A stretch of 18,616 bases of DNA from Paracoccaceae bacterium (GTDB lineage Bacteria; Pseudomonadota; Alphaproteobacteria; Rhodobacterales; Rhodobacteraceae): contig PWWF01000234.1 of assembly GCA_003561595.1 (NCBI GenBank), positions 1 to 18,616 on the forward strand, read 5' to 3'. How positions within the stretch are numbered: the stretch's first letter is position 1; every line of letters starts with the position of its first letter. Positions 15,936-18,616 of this stretch are shown piece by piece. A program made the position numbers and the translations under genes. Under the pieces are notes generated by a model. It saw only the letters and a program-made list of their open reading frames with translations, was not told the DNA's origin and made no database searches.

Positions 15936-17555
15936 ATGGAACAGCTTGCACGACAATTGGGGCTTCGTACGAACCCGACCATCTTTTTCACATCGGCAAG
16001 CCTGATGATCCTGTTCCTGCTGGCGCTTGTCATCGCGCCCGAAGCCATCGGCGCCCTGTTTGCCGATGCGCGTGCCTGGATCGTGACCAATCTGGGCTGG
16101 TTCTTCATCATGGGGGTCAATGTCTGGCTGATCTTCCTTGTCTGGATCGCGCTTAGCAAATACGGCAATATCCGGCTTGGCGGCGATGACGCAAAGCCGG
16201 ATTATTCGAACCTGTCATGGTTCACCATGCTGTTTGCAGGCGGGATCGGCACCGTGCTGATGTTCTGGGGTGTGGCCGAACCGATCCTGCATTTCTCTGC
16301 CCCGCCCTATACCGAAACCGACCCCCATTCGGTCCAGGCCGCGCGCGAGGCGATGGGCTTTTCGCTCTATCATCTGGGCCTGCATACCTGGACGATCTTT
16401 ACCCTGCCGGGGCTGGCCTTCGCGTATTTCATCTACCGCTACAACCTGCCGATCCGGGTCAGTTCTGTCTTCTACCCGTTTCTGGGCGAGGGCATTCACG
16501 GCCCCATCGGCAAGGCCATCGACATCGCCGCCATTCTGGGCACGCTGTTCGGCGTGGCCGTGTCGATCGGGCTGGGCACCAGCCAGATCAATGCCGGGCT
16601 GTCCGAACTGATGGGCGTGCCGGATAATGTGACCGCCAAGGTCATCATCATCATCGTGCTGACGGCAGTGGCCACTGGATCCATCGTCGTGGGGCTGGAC
16701 AAGGGCGTCAAGGTTCTGTCGAACATCAATATCGGCATGGCGACCGGGTTGATGGTCTTCGTGCTGCTGACCGGGTCCACCGTGTTCCTGCTGCGCGGGA
16801 TCATCGAGACTGTGGGCATCTATGCGTCCAACATCTTTCCCATGGCCTTCTGGAACGACATGATGGCCAGCTACACCAATGACGATGGCTGGGGCTGGCA
16901 GGGCGGCTGGACCGTGTTCTACTGGGCCTGGACGGTGACATGGTCGCCCTTTATCGGCATCTTTGTCGCGCGCATCTCGCGCGGGCGCACGATCCGCGAA
17001 TTCGTGCTGGGCGTGCTGCTGGCGCCGTCGCTGTTCACGCTGGTATGGTTCGCGATCTTTGGCTGGTCGGCCATGGAAATCGACGGCATCGGCGAGGCAG
17101 CGCGCGCCGCCCTGGGCGATGGCGCAGGCCAGATCGCCACAGCGGTCGAGCGCGGGCCGGAATTCGCCATGTTAGCGTTTTTCGAGAATTATCCCGCGAC
17201 CCAGTTGATCCAGGGGCTTGCGGTGGTGATCGTGGCGATCTTTTTCGCCACCTCGTCGGACTCGGCCTCGCTGGTGGTGGACATGCTGTGCACCGGTGAC
17301 ACGCAGCCCGGCCCTGTGCGACAGCGCGTGTTCTGGGGCGTGTCCGAAGGGGCGGTTGCCGCCATGCTGATCGTGCTGGCCGGTGAGGCCGGGCTTGTCG
17401 CGCTGCAACAGGTCATTACTGTGGTCGGTCTGCCGATCTTCATTCTGGTCTTTGCGATGCTGTTTGCGCTCGTGAAGGCGCTCTTGAGCGAGGATATCTC
17501 GGCCGTGCAGATGGGTGATCCGCCAAGGACCGAGGATCTGAACCCCGACCGCTAA
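15936..17555 (+). CDS. BCCT-family transporter (betaine/carnitine/choline type), substrate unknown
   Basis: This 539-residue protein is a 12-helix secondary carrier of the BCCT family. The hallmark is FYWAWTVTWSPFIGIFVARISRGR-like helix 8 and loop (328-351), with WGVAEP (111-116) in helix 3. Na+-site residues equivalent to BetP T467/S468 are kept (T439, S440), which favours sodium coupling. The betaine cage is not kept: by my alignment BetP W189, W194, Y197 and W374 correspond to L147, W152, F155 and T333, and the helix-3 glycine motif reads GIGTV (103-107) instead of GMGIG. Both cytoplasmic tails are short (about 12 and 25 residues), so the osmosensing tail of BetP is absent. A nutrient-uptake role for another zwitterion or acid seems more likely than osmoprotection. 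The start at 15936 has AGAGGG five bases upstream. Confidence 0.93.
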   Translation: MEQLARQLGLRTNPTIFFTSASLMILFLLALVIAPEAIGALFADARAWIVTNLGWFFIMGVNVWLIFLVWIALSKYGNIRLGGDDAKPDYSNLSWFTMLFAGGIGTVLMFWGVAEPILHFSAPPYTETDPHSVQAAREAMGFSLYHLGLHTWTIFTLPGLAFAYFIYRYNLPIRVSSVFYPFLGEGIHGPIGKAIDIAAILGTLFGVAVSIGLGTSQINAGLSELMGVPDNVTAKVIIIIVLTAVATGSIVVGLDKGVKVLSNINIGMATGLMVFVLLTGSTVFLLRGIIETVGIYASNIFPMAFWNDMMASYTNDDGWGWQGGWTVFYWAWTVTWSPFIGIFVARISRGRTIREFVLGVLLAPSLFTLVWFAIFGWSAMEIDGIGEAARAALGDGAGQIATAVERGPEFAMLAFFENYPATQLIQGLAVVIVAIFFATSSDSASLVVDMLCTGDTQPGPVRQRVFWGVSEGAVAAMLIVLAGEAGLVALQQVITVVGLPIFILVFAMLFALVKALLSEDISAVQMGDPPRTEDLNPDR

Positions 17556-17561
17556 ACCCAT

Positions 17562-17589
17562 GCGCAGGCGGGGATTGCCCCGCCTGCGC
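17562..17589 (+). terminator. Hairpin terminator after the BCCT gene
   Basis: A perfect 12-bp GC-rich stem (17562-17573 paired with 17578-17589) with a 4-base loop starts seven bases after the BCCT stop codon. The T-rich stretch after it (CTTCTTTTCGGTTTT, from 17595) is interrupted and slightly offset, but termination is likely. It separates BCCT from malate synthase. Confidence 0.75.
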
Positions 17590-17706
17590 CTGAAACTTCT
17601 TTTCGGTTTTCACGAATGACGGCGGGGGATTTTCTGCTAGAACACATGGCAACACCCATATTGTGTGCGCTCGCATACCACGGCCAGCCCTGTGCAAGGA
17701 GAGAAC

Positions 17707-18616
17707 ATGCCCCAGTCCGACCTGACCATCGCCCCCGAACTGCAACGCTTCATCGAAGAAGAGGTACTGCCCGGTCTGGACATTCCGGCAGACCAACTCT
17801 GGTCCGGGCTGGCGGGGCTGCTGCAGGATTTCACCCCGAAAAACCGCGCGCTTCTGGAAAAGCGCGCGACCATCCAGCGCCAGATCGACACCTGGCACCG
17901 TGACAATCGCGACCGCCCGCATGACCGCGAGGGCTACAAGGCGTTCCTGCATGAGATCGGCTATCTGGTCCCCGAGGGCGATGATTTTCAGATCGCGACC
18001 GAAAACACCGACCCCGAAATCGCCACGGTCCCCGGCCCGCAACTGGTCGTCCCCTCGACCAATGCGCGCTTTGTGCTGAACGCGGCCAATGCGCGCTGGG
18101 GGAGCCTCTATGATTGCCTGTATGGCACCGATGCCGTGGATGGCGCGGCCCCGCAGGGCGGGTTCGATTCTGGGCGCGCCGCGCGCGTGGTCGCCCGCGC
18201 GGCGGTCTTTCTGGACGAGATCTTTCCGCTGGATGGCGGCAGCCACGCCAATACCGCGCAATACAGCGTGGCCGATGGCGCGCTGCAGGTGGATGGATCG
18301 CCCCTGCGCGACCCGTCTGCCTTTGTGGGTTATCGCGGCGACGCGGCCACGCCCGAGGCCGTGCTGCTGCGCAACAATGGGCTGCATGTCGAACTTGTCT
18401 TTGACCGCAGCCACCCGATCGGGCGCAACGCACCCTCGGGGCTGGCGGATGTGCAGATGGAATCGGCCATCTCTGCGATTATCGATCTGGAGGATTCGGT
18501 CGCCTGTGTCGATGCCGAGGACAAGGTTCTGGCCTATCGCAACTGGCTGGGCCTGATGAAAGGCGACCTGGAAGAGCGTTTTGACAAGGGCGGCAAGACG
18601 ATCACGCGCCGCCTGC
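17707..18616 (+). CDS. glcB: Malate synthase G, 5' part (cut by window end)
   Basis: The first 303 codons of malate synthase G, which condenses glyoxylate with acetyl-CoA to malate in the glyoxylate bypass and in glycolate use; the complete protein is usually a little over 700 residues. Recognisable G-isoform blocks are DFTPKNRALLEKRATIQRQI (41-60), GYLVPEGDDFQI (85-96), PSTNARFVLNAANARWGSLY (116-135), HPIGRNAPSG (236-245) and DLEDSVACVDAEDKV with YRNWLGLMKGDL (260-288). The catalytic residues lie beyond the window. ATG at 17707 has GGAGAG four bases upstream. The gap of 151 bases before it holds the BCCT terminator and no promoter I trust, so it is probably transcribed from its own promoter. 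C-terminal integrity cannot be judged. Confidence 0.95.
   Translation, partial: MPQSDLTIAPELQRFIEEEVLPGLDIPADQLWSGLAGLLQDFTPKNRALLEKRATIQRQIDTWHRDNRDRPHDREGYKAFLHEIGYLVPEGDDFQIATENTDPEIATVPGPQLVVPSTNARFVLNAANARWGSLYDCLYGTDAVDGAAPQGGFDSGRAARVVARAAVFLDEIFPLDGGSHANTAQYSVADGALQVDGSPLRDPSAFVGYRGDAATPEAVLLRNNGLHVELVFDRSHPIGRNAPSGLADVQMESAISAIIDLEDSVACVDAEDKVLAYRNWLGLMKGDLEERFDKGGKTITRRL

Noticed and set aside
17642..17666. ACACA/TGTGT inverted repeat and a possible CATATT -10 before malate synthase
   Set aside because: The arms are five bases with a 15-base spacer and no matching -35 element was found.
1..18616. Search for CRISPR arrays, tRNA or rRNA genes, insertion sequences, prophage genes, toxin-antitoxin or defence modules
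   Set aside because: No tandem repeats, transposase, integrase, nuclease-effector or RNA-gene signatures were seen; every substantial gene belongs to a housekeeping or transport family except DUF1028.

Overview
The window is high-GC DNA, almost fully coding, with ATGA start/stop overlaps and protein sequences typical of the alphaproteobacterial family Rhodobacteraceae (Roseobacter group). This placement comes from family recognition, not a database search. The periplasmic binding protein is strikingly acidic and a BCCT carrier is present, which hints at a saline or haloalkaline habitat (inference). No tRNA, rRNA, insertion sequence, prophage or CRISPR array was seen. No intergenic stretch exceeds 300 bases.

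Left part, 1-2897, minus strand: a membrane-bound sugar-phosphate transferase of the exopolysaccharide-initiating type, an HU-type DNA-binding protein with a clear hairpin terminator, and AMP nucleosidase. Centre-left, 3027-7030, plus strand: a tight group of HDAC-like deacetylase, exonuclease VII small subunit, farnesyl diphosphate synthase and DXP synthase. The last two supply isoprenoid precursors. An ABC-F ATPase (7037-8623, minus) converges on dxs with a six-base gap.

Centre-right, 8784-15710, is the most interesting block. A DUF1028 protein is transcribed leftward. A dipeptide-type ABC importer runs rightward: binding protein, inner-membrane permease, a permease fused to an ATPase, and a second ATPase. 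A GntR/FCD repressor gene follows, starting inside the last ATPase gene. The divergent gap holds two near-identical 17-bp partial palindromes in opposite orientation, 28 bp centre to centre, over predicted promoters in both directions. I infer a locally regulated uptake-and-processing locus for an unknown peptide-like substrate, with the FCD protein as the likely regulator. A strong hairpin with a U-run after the binding-protein gene probably lowers permease/ATPase expression relative to the binding protein.

Right end, 15936-18616: a BCCT-family carrier that has lost three of the four aromatic residues forming the betaine cage in BetP, a hairpin terminator, and the first 303 codons of malate synthase G, cut by the window edge.

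Most genes are ordinary chromosomal genes. The candidates for something undescribed are the DUF1028/ABC/FCD locus with its twin operator, and the unknown substrate of the BCCT carrier.
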